Source: an uncultured Alphaproteobacteria bacterium (GTDB lineage Bacteria; Pseudomonadota; Alphaproteobacteria; Micropepsales; Micropepsaceae). Taken from it: 12,795 bases of DNA. Under the pieces are notes generated by a model, which saw nothing but the letters and a program-made list of their open reading frames with translations, was not told the DNA's origin and searched no databases. A program made the position numbers and the translations under genes. The first letter of the stretch is position 1. Every line of letters starts with the position of its first letter. Where the stretch lies: positions 1 to 12,795 of the forward strand of contig CALDFO010000584.1 in the NCBI GenBank assembly GCA_937942205.1, given 5' to 3'. Of this stretch, positions 6,985 through 12,795 are shown piece by piece.

Positions 6985-7746
6985 ATGCACAAATTCGCCG
7001 CCAACCTGTCCTGGCTGTTCCAGGAATGGGATTTCCTGGACCGCTTCGCCGCCGCCGCCGATGCGGGCTTCGCGGCGGTGGAGTATCTGTTTCCCTATGA
7101 CCATGCCCCCGACCTTCTGGCGGCGCGGTTGGCGCGGCATGGCCTGAAGCAGGTGTTGTTCAACGCCGCGCCGGGCGATTTTTCGAGCGGCGAGCGCGGC
7201 ATCGCCTGTCTGCCGGGGCGGCGGGAGGAATTGCGCGCGGCGGTCGCCACCGCGCTGGACCATGCCCGCGCCACCGACACGCCCCGCCTGCACCTGATGG
7301 CGGGCATTGGGCAGGGTGACGCGGCGCTGGCCGCCTACAAGGACGCGCTGCGCCTGGCCTGCGAGGCGGCGGGGCGGGAGGGCCGCGAGATCGTGATCGA
7401 GCCGATCAACCGGCGCGACATTCCCGGCTATCTGCTGGGCGATTTCAACCTGGCCGCCGCCATCATCGCGGAGCTGAAGCTGCCCAACCTCAAGCTGCAA
7501 TTCGACATCTATCACCGCCAGATCATTCACGGCGATGTGATACGGGGACTGGAGGCGCTGCTGCCCATCACCGGCCATGTCCAGATCGCCTCGGCGCCGG
7601 AGCGGGCCGAACCCACCACCGGCGAACTGGACGACCGCCATGTGCTGCGCGCGCTGGCGCGGCTGGGCTATGACGGCTTCATCGGTTGCGAATACCGGCC
7701 CACCAACGGCACGCTGGCGGGGCTGGGCTGGATGAAGACGCTCTAG
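6985..7746 (+). CDS. hyi: Hydroxypyruvate isomerase family protein (TIM barrel)
   Basis: A sugar-phosphate-isomerase/AP-endonuclease-2-type TIM barrel of 253 residues, matching the usual length of hydroxypyruvate isomerase (hydroxypyruvate to tartronate semialdehyde). It opens with the family start (FAANLSWLF, then VEYLFPYD). The four metal-binding positions are visible: Glu139 (IVIEPIN), Asp174 (QFDIYH), Gln200 (GHVQIA) and Glu236 (GCEYRP). Relatives include OtnI, the 2-oxo-tetronate isomerase, so the exact substrate is open. The ATG at 6985 is chosen by homology, with AAAAGG close upstream (3-base gap); in-frame ATG 6970 and GTG 6973 are alternatives. It lies next to a uronate uptake and degradation operon on the other strand, suggesting sugar-acid catabolism. 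Its TAG stop overlaps the convergent transporter stop. Confidence 0.82.
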   Translation: MHKFAANLSWLFQEWDFLDRFAAAADAGFAAVEYLFPYDHAPDLLAARLARHGLKQVLFNAAPGDFSSGERGIACLPGRREELRAAVATALDHARATDTPRLHLMAGIGQGDAALAAYKDALRLACEAAGREGREIVIEPINRRDIPGYLLGDFNLAAAIIAELKLPNLKLQFDIYHRQIIHGDVIRGLEALLPITGHVQIASAPERAEPTTGELDDRHVLRALARLGYDGFIGCEYRPTNGTLAGLGWMKTL

Positions 7747-9011
7747 GCCCTTTGCAGCGGCGGCAGCGGTTCGATCCGGCCCACCACGAACAGATAGGAC
7801 AGCGCCCCGACCAGGCACAGCGCGCCCGCCACCGCCAGCGGGATCAGGAACGAGCCCTGGGTGAGGGTCAGCATCACGCCGGTGAAGGTGGTGATCATGA
7901 TGCCCGCCAGATTGCCCGCGAAATTCTGGATGCCGCCGATGGAGGCGACATGGCCGGGGGTGGGCGCGACTTCGCTCACCACCGCCCAGCATTGCGTGCC
8001 GGTGACGGCCAGGCCCGCATAGGCCAGCGAGAACAGGGTCAAGCAGGCCCAGACGCTTTCCGCCACGGCGGACAGTCCGATCAGGGAGGCCAGGGCCATG
8101 CCGCCGACCAGCAGGGTCTTGCGCGCCCGGGTGGGACTCCAGCCGGCGCGGATCAGGCGGTCGGAGAACCAGCCGCCGAACCAGCTGCTGGGAATGGAGA
8201 TCAGCGCCGGGATCATGCCGATCGTGCCCAGCGAGGCCAGCGAGAAGCCGCGCGCCTGCAACAGATAGCTGGGGAACCAGGTGATGAAGAAATAGATGGC
8301 GAAGTTCAGGCAGAACAGCCCGATCATCAGCCCCCAGACGGTGCGATAGCGGAACAGGTCCAGCCAGCGCACGGGCGGGCCGACGGGCGCCGGCGTGGCG
8401 CGGGCGGCCAGCAGCGCCTCCACCTGGGCCGGGGCGATGCCGCGATAGCGTTCCGGGTCGCGGTAGATGAACCACCAGGCCAGCGCCCAGACGATGCCCA
8501 GCAGGCCGGTGACGATGAAGGAGCCGCGCCAGCCCACCGCCAGGATCAGCCAGGTGACCAGCGGCAGCGACAAAGCCGAGCCGACCCGGCTGCCGCTGTC
8601 ATACACGCTGGCGGCCATGCCGCGCTCGCCGCGGGGGAACCAGTTGAAGGCGACCTTGCTGAAGGAGGGCAGGGCGGCGGCTTCGCCCATGCCCAGCAGC
8701 AGGCGCGCGGCGATGAACTGCTTGATGCCATGCGCCAGGCCGGTGGCGACGGTGAAGACCGACCAGAAGGTGACGGCCAGGGTCAGGCTGATGCGCACCC
8801 CCACCTTGTCGATGAACCAGCCGGCGGGCAGCTGCATCAGGGCATAGGTCCAGAAGAAGGCGCTGAGCACCAGCCCCATCTCGGTGGCGCCGATGCCCAG
8901 GTCGGCGCTGATGGCGGGGGCGGCGATGGCCAGGTTGGCGCGGTCGATATAGCTGATGACATTGGCCAGGAAGCACATGCCGATCATCAGCCAGCGGATT
9001 CTCGGCATCAT
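7743..9011 (-). CDS. MFS transporter, hexuronate/ACS type (ExuT/GudP-like)
   Basis: A 422-residue major facilitator with about 12 transmembrane helices, of the anion:cation symporter family that imports hexuronates, glucarate and similar sugar acids with protons. Family marks: helix 1 NVISYIDRANLAIAAPAI; motif A region LPAGWFIDKVGVR between helices 2 and 3; GMGEAAALPSFSKVAFNWFP in helix 4 and after; and FFITWFPSYLL in helix 7. Start: ATG at 9011 has a G-run (9020-9025) 8 bases upstream; a second ATG follows at once at 9008. It is the second gene after uxuA (35-base gap), which supports a uronate or aldonate substrate. The stop overlaps the stop of the convergent isomerase gene by 4 bases (CTAG read as TAG on both strands). 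Galacturonate versus glucuronate cannot be decided. Confidence 0.88.
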   Translation of the reverse strand: MMPRIRWLMIGMCFLANVISYIDRANLAIAAPAISADLGIGATEMGLVLSAFFWTYALMQLPAGWFIDKVGVRISLTLAVTFWSVFTVATGLAHGIKQFIAARLLLGMGEAAALPSFSKVAFNWFPRGERGMAASVYDSGSRVGSALSLPLVTWLILAVGWRGSFIVTGLLGIVWALAWWFIYRDPERYRGIAPAQVEALLAARATPAPVGPPVRWLDLFRYRTVWGLMIGLFCLNFAIYFFITWFPSYLLQARGFSLASLGTIGMIPALISIPSSWFGGWFSDRLIRAGWSPTRARKTLLVGGMALASLIGLSAVAESVWACLTLFSLAYAGLAVTGTQCWAVVSEVAPTPGHVASIGGIQNFAGNLAGIMITTFTGVMLTLTQGSFLIPLAVAGALCLVGALSYLFVVGRIEPLPPLQRA

Positions 9012-9046
9012 CTTTCTATCCCCCCGGTTTTTGGCGCGGTGTGTTT

Positions 9047-10102
9047 TTATTGTTGCGCCGGTGGGGCGAACTTGCTGACCGCTTCCCACAAGCCGTTGAG
9101 ATAGACCGCGCCCAGCGCCCGGTCATAGAGGCCATAGCCGGGCTTGCCGGTTTCGCCCCAGATCATGCGGCCGTGATCGGGGCGGGCATAACCCTCGTAC
9201 CCGACATCGTGATAGGCCTTGACGATGGCGGCCATGTCGAGGGAGCCGCATTCGGATTTGTGCGCCGTCTCCTCGAAATCGCCCGCCGCGTTCACCTTGA
9301 CGTTGCGCAGGTGGCAGAAATGGATGCGGCCCTGGCCGCCGAACTCGCGCACCAGCGCCTCGACGTCATTCTCCGGTCCCGCGCCCAGCGAGCCCGAGCA
9401 CAGGGTCAGGCCGTTGGCGGGCGTGTCCACGATCCGCAGCAGCCGGTCCAGGTCGTCGCGGTTCTTGACGATGCGCGGCAGGCCGAAGATGGGGCGCGGC
9501 GGATCGTCGGGATGGATCGCCATCCTGATCCCGCTTTCCTCGGCCACCGGCACGATCGCCTTGAGGAAATAAGACAGGTTCTCCCACAGTTTTTCGGCGT
9601 CGATGGCGCGGTATTCGGCCAGCAGGGCCTGCAGTTCCTCCGGCTTGTAGCTGGCGTCCCAACCGGGCAGCGCAATGCCCTGGGAGACATCGATGCTGTC
9701 CACCTCCGCGGTGCTGAAGGTCAGAGTGGTGGAGCCGTCGGGCAGCCGCTTTTCCAGCGAGGTGCGGGTCCAGTCGAACACCGGCATGAAATTGTAGCAG
9801 ATCACCTTGACGCCCGCGGCGCCCAGATTGCGGATGGTCTGCTGATAGTTGGCGATCAGCCGGTCGCGGCTGGGCTTGCCCATCTTGATGTCCTCATGGA
9901 CGGGCACGGACTCCACCACTTCAAAGGCCAGGCCGTGGGATTCGATGGTGGCCTTCAGCGCCTGGATCCGCTCCACCGGCCAGACCTCGCCCACCGGCAC
10001 GTCATAGACCGCCGAGACGATGCCATGCATTCCCGGAATCTGCCGGATATAGGCCAGGCGGACCGGATCGGAGTCGCCATACCAGCGGAAGGACATTTTC
10101 AT
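9047..10102 (-). CDS. uxuA: Mannonate dehydratase UxuA
   Basis: D-mannonate dehydratase (EC 4.2.1.8), which converts D-mannonate to 2-keto-3-deoxy-D-gluconate in the cytoplasm. The 351 residues match the family length, and the protein starts with [12 protein letters not shown] and has [13 protein letters not shown]. Residues matching the metal site of UxuA-type enzymes are His197 (AIHPDDPP), Cys235 (LCSGSLG), His264 (FCHLRNV) and Asp309 with His310 (ARPDHGR); a conserved Tyr lies in [10 protein letters not shown]. The ATG at 10102 has a weak GAGAG site 7 bases upstream. It is the first gene of an operon with the hexuronate-type transporter. The usual companions uxaC and uxuB (uronate isomerase, fructuronate reductase) are not in the window. 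Confidence 0.95.
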   Translation of the reverse strand: MKMSFRWYGDSDPVRLAYIRQIPGMHGIVSAVYDVPVGEVWPVERIQALKATIESHGLAFEVVESVPVHEDIKMGKPSRDRLIANYQQTIRNLGAAGVKVICYNFMPVFDWTRTSLEKRLPDGSTTLTFSTAEVDSIDVSQGIALPGWDASYKPEELQALLAEYRAIDAEKLWENLSYFLKAIVPVAEESGIRMAIHPDDPPRPIFGLPRIVKNRDDLDRLLRIVDTPANGLTLCSGSLGAGPENDVEALVREFGGQGRIHFCHLRNVKVNAAGDFEETAHKSECGSLDMAAIVKAYHDVGYEGYARPDHGRMIWGETGKPGYGLYDRALGAVYLNGLWEAVSKFAPPAQQ

Positions 10103-10144
10103 GGGGAGGCTCTCGGAGAGGCGCTTGCGGCTGGCAGGCTAGCG

Positions 10145-10172
10145 GGAATAGGCGCGGAAAGGAACGTATTCC
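10145..10172. promoter_or_regulatory. Inverted repeat upstream of uxuA, candidate operator
   Basis: GGAATA (10145-10150) and TATTCC (10167-10172) form an inverted repeat with a 16-base spacer, 43 bases upstream of the uxuA start. A second, nested pair GCGGAA (10154-10159) and TTCCGC (10169-10174) overlaps it. Placement suits a repressor of the uronate operon, such as a GntR- or LacI-type protein, but the arms are short and no regulator gene is in the window. Confidence 0.3.
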
Positions 10173-10182
10173 GCACCGCCCA

Positions 10183-10218
10183 TCTTGACCGGGTGAATCG
10201 TCTTGACCCGGAGAATCG
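10183..10218 (+). repeat. Tandem 18-bp direct repeat upstream of the ftsB-like gene
   Basis: Two abutting copies, TCTTGACCGGGTGAATCG (10183-10200) and TCTTGACCCGGAGAATCG (10201-10218), match at 16 of 18 positions. Each has a TTGACC hexamer like a sigma-70 -35 element and ends in a GAATC methylation site. The second TTGACC (10203-10208) lies 30 bases before the GTG start. Confidence 0.75.
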
Positions 10219-10247
10219 GCGTGTGATTCCTTGGCCGGGTGCGAATC
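10195..10247 (+). promoter_or_regulatory. Cluster of four GANTC (CcrM-type) sites at the ftsB-like promoter
   Basis: GANTC occurs at 10195-10199, 10213-10217, 10225-10229 and 10243-10247, the last one just inside the coding start. In Caulobacter and relatives CcrM methylates this site, and GcrA with sigma-70 uses methylated sites in promoters to time cell-division genes. The second site lies between a plausible -35 (TTGACC, 10203-10208) and a weak -10-like stretch (10225-10231). I found no GANTC in the other longer intergenic regions of the window. The sites are seen; the regulation is inferred. Confidence 0.55.
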
Positions 10248-10556
10248 AGACGCTCCCTTGCCCTGTCCTTCGGTGTGCTTGTCCTCCCGGCGCTGGCGCT
10301 GGCGGCGGTCTGCTATTTCGGTGCCTGGGCGGTCTGGGGCGGGCGCGGCCTGCTGGCACTGGAAGGGGCGCGCGCCGAGCTGGCGCTGAACCGGCAGACG
10401 CTGGCGTCGCTTCAGGCCGACAATGACCGGATGCGCCACCGCATCGCGCTGCTGCGGGACGATGCCGATCCCGATCTGGTGGAGGAGCTGGCCCGCACGG
10501 TGCTGCTGGACGGCGCGCCGCGCCAGGTGGCGATCCCGCGCGCCGCCCGGCGCTGA
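10239..10556 (+). CDS. ftsB: FtsB/DivIC-like septum formation initiator protein
   Basis: A 105-residue bitopic membrane protein of the septum formation initiator (FtsB/DivIC) family, part of the divisome FtsQLB subcomplex that activates septal wall synthesis. Visible parts: short basic N-terminus (MRIRRS); one transmembrane helix about 7-30; the family mark GGRGLLALEG at 34-43; a coiled coil about 42-73 (ELALNRQTLASLQADNDRMR); and the end motif DPDLVEELARTVLL at 77-90, as in alphaproteobacterial FtsB. GTG 10239 is the first possible start, since GTG TGA lies in frame upstream; GTG 10275 would cut into the membrane helix. No clear Shine-Dalgarno is seen. It stands alone between uxuA and a LOG gene, whereas alphaproteobacterial ftsB is often near eno or pdhA, so a second copy is possible. 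The hairpin after its stop suggests a single-gene transcript. Confidence 0.78.
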   Translation: MRIRRSLALSFGVLVLPALALAAVCYFGAWAVWGGRGLLALEGARAELALNRQTLASLQADNDRMRHRIALLRDDADPDLVEELARTVLLDGAPRQVAIPRAARR

Positions 10557-10595
10557 AAGCCCCCGTCAAAAAGACCGCCGGCAATCCGGGGGCTT
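10557..10595. terminator. Strong GC stem-loop between convergent ftsB-like and LOG genes
   Basis: AAGCCCCCG (10557-10565) and CGGGGGCTT (10587-10595) form a perfect 9-bp stem with a 21-base loop. It fills nearly all of the 42 bases between the two convergent stop codons, so it could terminate transcription from both sides. Neither side has a long U-run: the rightward reading continues CAATC and the leftward continues TCAGCG. Confidence 0.6.
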
Positions 10596-10598
10596 CAA

Positions 10599-11447
10599 TC
10601 AGGGACCTTGGGTCGTTCCGCCATTGCCGGTGTGCGCCTTCAGGCCCCGCGCCGTCAGCGCCGTCCAGATATCCTCGGCGGTGTCGGCGAAGGCGAACAG
10701 GTCCAGGTCCTGGGGCGAGATCATGCCCTCGGTGGCCAGCCGCTCGAAATTGATCAGATCCTGCCAGTATTCGCGGTCGAACAGCACCACCGGCGCGGGC
10801 GGCGCCTTGCCGGTCTGCTGCAGGGTGATGATCTCGAACAGTTCGTCCAGCGTGCCGAAGCCGCCGGGAAACACCACCAGGGCGTTGGCGCGCATCGCCA
10901 GATGCATCTTGCGCATCCCGAAATAGTGGAACTGGAAGTTCAGCTCCGGGGTGATGAAACGGTTGGGATACTGCTCGTGCGGCAGGGTGATGTTGAAGCC
11001 GATGGTGGGGGCGCCGACATCATGGGCGCCGCGATTGGCCGCTTCCATCAGGCCGGGGCCGCCGCCGGTGGCGATCACATTGTCGCGCCAGCGGTCGCGC
11101 GGGCTGAAGGCCCCGCCGCGCCGCGAGGCGATGGCGCCGAATTCGCGGGCCGCCGCGTACCAGCCCAACTGCCGGGCCACCCGCTCCGGCGACATGCCGG
11201 CGGGCGGGTTCTGCGCCAGTTCCGGCGCCATTTCGGGTGACAGGCAGCGGGCGCTGCCGAACACGATGATGGTGGAACGGATGCCCCAGTCGCGCAGCAG
11301 CACATCGGCCTTGGAATATTCCAGCGCGAAGCGCAGGGGGCGCATTTCGGGGCGCAGCAGGAACTCGGTGTCCAGTACCGGCAGAATGCTGCTGCGCGAT
11401 TCAAATTCCGTCGCGTTGGGGTCGATGTTGCCGCCGCTGTCGGTCAT
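10599..11447 (-). CDS. LOG family protein (nucleoside 5'-monophosphate phosphoribohydrolase)
   Basis: A 282-residue protein of the LOG family, often mis-named lysine decarboxylase. The family cleaves the N-glycosidic bond of nucleoside 5'-monophosphates to a free base and ribose 5-phosphate; members make free cytokinins or act in nucleotide recycling (PpnN). The Rossmann-like fold shows both signatures: GGGPGLMEAANRG at 128-140 and PGGFGTLDE at 194-202, with Arg179 and Lys180 in YFGMRKMH. An N-terminal part of about 55 residues precedes the core, and an insert of about 50 residues (about 70-120) lies after the first strand (TIIVFGSAR), making it longer than plant-type LOGs. The start at 11447 has AGGAA 7 bases upstream. 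It is divergent from the AI-2E permease gene and looks monocistronic. The base released is unknown. Confidence 0.88.
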   Translation of the reverse strand: MTDSGGNIDPNATEFESRSSILPVLDTEFLLRPEMRPLRFALEYSKADVLLRDWGIRSTIIVFGSARCLSPEMAPELAQNPPAGMSPERVARQLGWYAAAREFGAIASRRGGAFSPRDRWRDNVIATGGGPGLMEAANRGAHDVGAPTIGFNITLPHEQYPNRFITPELNFQFHYFGMRKMHLAMRANALVVFPGGFGTLDELFEIITLQQTGKAPPAPVVLFDREYWQDLINFERLATEGMISPQDLDLFAFADTAEDIWTALTARGLKAHTGNGGTTQGP

Positions 11448-11453
11448 GTCTTG

Positions 11454-11474
11454 GTTCCTGAAACAGTGTTCCTG
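11454..11474. repeat. Heptamer direct repeat near the LOG start
   Basis: GTTCCTG occurs at 11454-11460 and 11468-11474, a 14-base period. The first copy covers the Shine-Dalgarno of the LOG gene on the other strand, so this may be chance or a binding site for a regulator of either divergent gene. Confidence 0.3.
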
Positions 11475-11540
11475 CCGTGCCCCTTGGAGCGCGCCCGCCC
11501 GGTCTATCGCCTGGCGGCGCTTTGCGCTATCCCTTCCGTC

Positions 11541-11564
11541 AGGCTCCCTCGCAGGCTCCCTGGG
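11541..11564 (+). repeat. Tandem 12-bp direct repeat upstream of the AI-2E permease gene
   Basis: AGGCTCCCTCGC (11541-11552) and AGGCTCCCTGGG (11553-11564) abut and match at 10 of 12 positions, ending 8 bases before the ATG at 11573. In the transcript they would fall in the 5' leader, over the ribosome binding region. Confidence 0.5.
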
Positions 11565-11572
11565 CAGGCATC

Positions 11573-12625
11573 ATGCAAAAGCTGGAAGATCATGCCTTTG
11601 TCCTGCTGGTCGTGCTGGCCACACTGGCTTTCGCCCTGGTGCTGCGGCCTTTCTTCGGCACCATTCTGTGGGGGCTGGTGGTCGCCATCCTGTTCCACCC
11701 TCTGTTCCTGCGTCTGAACGCCTCGCTGGGCGGGCGGCGCAGCCTGGCCTCGGTGGTCACGGTGCTGCTGGTGATCCTGATCGTGATCGTGCCGTTGCTG
11801 CTGGTCAGCGCGGCGCTGGTCCAGCAGGCGTCCGATCTGTATGGCCGGGTGCGCTCCGGCGAGATGGATTTCGGGCTCTACCTCCAGCGCATCCTGGACG
11901 CCCTGCCGCACTGGGCGCGGCAGGGGCTGGACTGGTTCGGTCTGTCCGACATGGCCGCGGTGCGCGAAAAGCTGCGGGGCGTGGCGACCCAGGCTGGGCA
12001 GGTGGTCGCGGGCCAGGCCATCGGCATCGGGCTGGGCGCCTTCGACTTCGCCCTGGGGCTGGGCGTGATGCTCTATCTGCTGTTCTTCCTGCTGCGCGAC
12101 GGCGAGACGCTGCTGCGCAAGGTCAAGGCGACGGTGCCGCTGCGGACCGAGCAGAAGACCATCCTGGTGAAACGCATTTCCCAGGTGGTGCGCGCCACCG
12201 TCAAGGGCGGGGTGATCGTGGCGATGGTGCAGGGGGCGCTGGGCGGACTGGCCCTGTGGCTGCTGGACATTCCGGCGGCGCTGCTGTGGGCGGTGGTGAT
12301 GGCCTTCCTGTCGCTGTTGCCCGCCATCGGGGCGGCGCTGGTCTGGGGGCCGGTGGCGCTTTATCTGCTGGCGACCGGCGCGGTCGGGCAGGGGCTTTTC
12401 CTGATCGTGTTCGGCGTGGTGGTGATCGGGCTGGTGGACAATCTGCTGCGGCCCTTCCTGGTGGGCAAGTCCACCCGGCTGCCCGACTATGTGGTGCTGG
12501 TGTCCACCCTGGGCGGTATCGAGGTGTTCGGCCTGAACGGCTTTGTGGTCGGCCCCCTGCTGGCCGTCGTCTTCCTGGTGAGCTGGGACATCTTCCGCCG
12601 GAGCGAGGCCCCGGACGCGGCCTGA
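11573..12625 (+). CDS. AI-2E family transporter (PerM/YdiK-type permease)
   Basis: A 350-residue inner-membrane protein of the AI-2 exporter superfamily (PF01594 type). It has about seven or eight transmembrane helices: an N-terminal pair (residues about 8-45), one at about 60-85, a soluble helical stretch about 88-145, then the C-terminal membrane block. Family marks are LLFFLLRDGETLL, SLLPAIGAALVWGPVALYL and DNLLRPFLVGKSTRLP (from Asp289), then GGIEVFGLNGFVVGPLL. Members export autoinducer-2 (TqsA) or other small solutes or ions; most are uncharacterised, so the substrate is open. ATG 11573 is chosen because it starts at the family N-terminus; the frame stays open upstream to a GTG at 11477, but that stretch is not protein-like. 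The Shine-Dalgarno (CAGG) is weak. Divergent from the LOG gene across 125 bases. Confidence 0.9.
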   Translation: MQKLEDHAFVLLVVLATLAFALVLRPFFGTILWGLVVAILFHPLFLRLNASLGGRRSLASVVTVLLVILIVIVPLLLVSAALVQQASDLYGRVRSGEMDFGLYLQRILDALPHWARQGLDWFGLSDMAAVREKLRGVATQAGQVVAGQAIGIGLGAFDFALGLGVMLYLLFFLLRDGETLLRKVKATVPLRTEQKTILVKRISQVVRATVKGGVIVAMVQGALGGLALWLLDIPAALLWAVVMAFLSLLPAIGAALVWGPVALYLLATGAVGQGLFLIVFGVVVIGLVDNLLRPFLVGKSTRLPDYVVLVSTLGGIEVFGLNGFVVGPLLAVVFLVSWDIFRRSEAPDAA

Positions 12626-12649
12626 GGCGCGCGCGTGTCATTTCCCGCG

Positions 12650-12686
12650 CAAGGCAGGATCGGGCGCACGGCCAGCCCTTGCCTTG
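12650..12686 (+). terminator. Stem-loop after the AI-2E gene, possible terminator
   Basis: CAAGGCA (12650-12656) pairs with TGCCTTG (12680-12686), and within it GGGC (12662-12665) pairs with GCCC (12675-12678) around a 9-base loop. It begins 25 bases after the stop codon. There is no U-run, so termination is inferred from position and stem only. Confidence 0.4.
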
Positions 12687-12734
12687 AGCACGATCGCCGG
12701 CGGATGCTGGCGGCGGCTTTGGGGATGCCCGGCA

Positions 12735-12795
12735 ATGTTGGTGAAGCTCGACGCGGACCTGTCCGTGATGTTCGGCACGCATCTGTTCCTGCGAA
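12735..12795 (+). CDS. Probable start of an unidentified gene, cut by the right edge
   Basis: From ATG 12735 the frame is open to the window end and reads MLVKLDADLSVMFGTHLFLR. Third codon positions are nearly all G or C, as in the other genes here, and GGGGA (12721-12725) lies 9 bases upstream. A GTG start at 12741 is an alternative. Twenty codons are too few to name a family. The stretch between the AI-2E stop and this start holds only the stem-loop noted above. Confidence 0.4.
   Translation, partial: MLVKLDADLSVMFGTHLFLR

Noticed and set aside
7686..9104. Long + strand open frame opposite the MFS transporter gene
   Set aside because: Gly/Gln/Asp/Ala-rich translation without hydrophobic or domain structure; it is the shadow of a well-conserved transporter.
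12201..12782. Minus-strand open frame at the right end
   Set aside because: Pro/Arg/Ser-rich translation without motif, overlapping the clear AI-2E gene on +; typical high-GC shadow.
1..12795. Mobile element, prophage, defence island or CRISPR array
   Set aside because: No transposase, integrase, terminal repeats, nuclease or helicase set, spaced repeats or change in codon character was seen.

Overview
The window reads as ordinary chromosomal DNA of a high-GC alphaproteobacterium. The evidence is strong G/C preference at third codon positions, gene families typical of that class, and four GANTC sites (the recognition sequence of the methylase CcrM) clustered upstream of a cell-division gene. 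By eye, base composition is even throughout. I see no insertion sequence, integrase, tRNA, rRNA or CRISPR array. Almost every base is coding, and no gene-free stretch exceeds about 170 bases.

Layout, left to right. (1) 2-2531: the 3' part of a LuxR/NarL-type response regulator, then a membrane-bound HAMP histidine kinase, both on +. (2) 2663-6829: an envelope polysaccharide block. A Wzx-like flippase and a NodB-type polysaccharide deacetylase overlap on +. They converge on a pair that also overlaps on -: a JmjC/cupin-like protein and a CelD/FemAB-like GNAT acyltransferase. (3) 6985-10102: a sugar-acid block with a hydroxypyruvate isomerase family enzyme on +, converging on an operon on - made of mannonate dehydratase (uxuA) and a hexuronate-type MFS transporter. 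(4) 10239-12625: a short FtsB/DivIC-like septum protein on +, a LOG family nucleoside-monophosphate phosphoribohydrolase on -, and an AI-2E family permease on +. (5) A probable gene start on + runs off the right edge.

How the genes may work together. The transporter would import a hexuronate. UxuA would dehydrate D-mannonate to 2-keto-3-deoxygluconate, and the isomerase would handle a small keto acid. No uronate isomerase, fructuronate reductase or KDG kinase lies in the window, so the pathway needs partners elsewhere. In block 2 the flippase would move a lipid-linked glycan across the inner membrane, and the deacetylase and acyltransferase would adjust its amino-sugar acylation. That trio matches the family types of HfsF, HfsH and HfsK of the Caulobacter holdfast, but no glycosyltransferase or polymerase is present here.

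The two observations I rate highest are the GANTC cluster on a tandem repeat in front of the ftsB-like gene, which suggests cell-cycle (CcrM/GcrA) control, and the holdfast-like modification cluster with its coupled JmjC-like partner. I found no clear evidence of a wholly new system.
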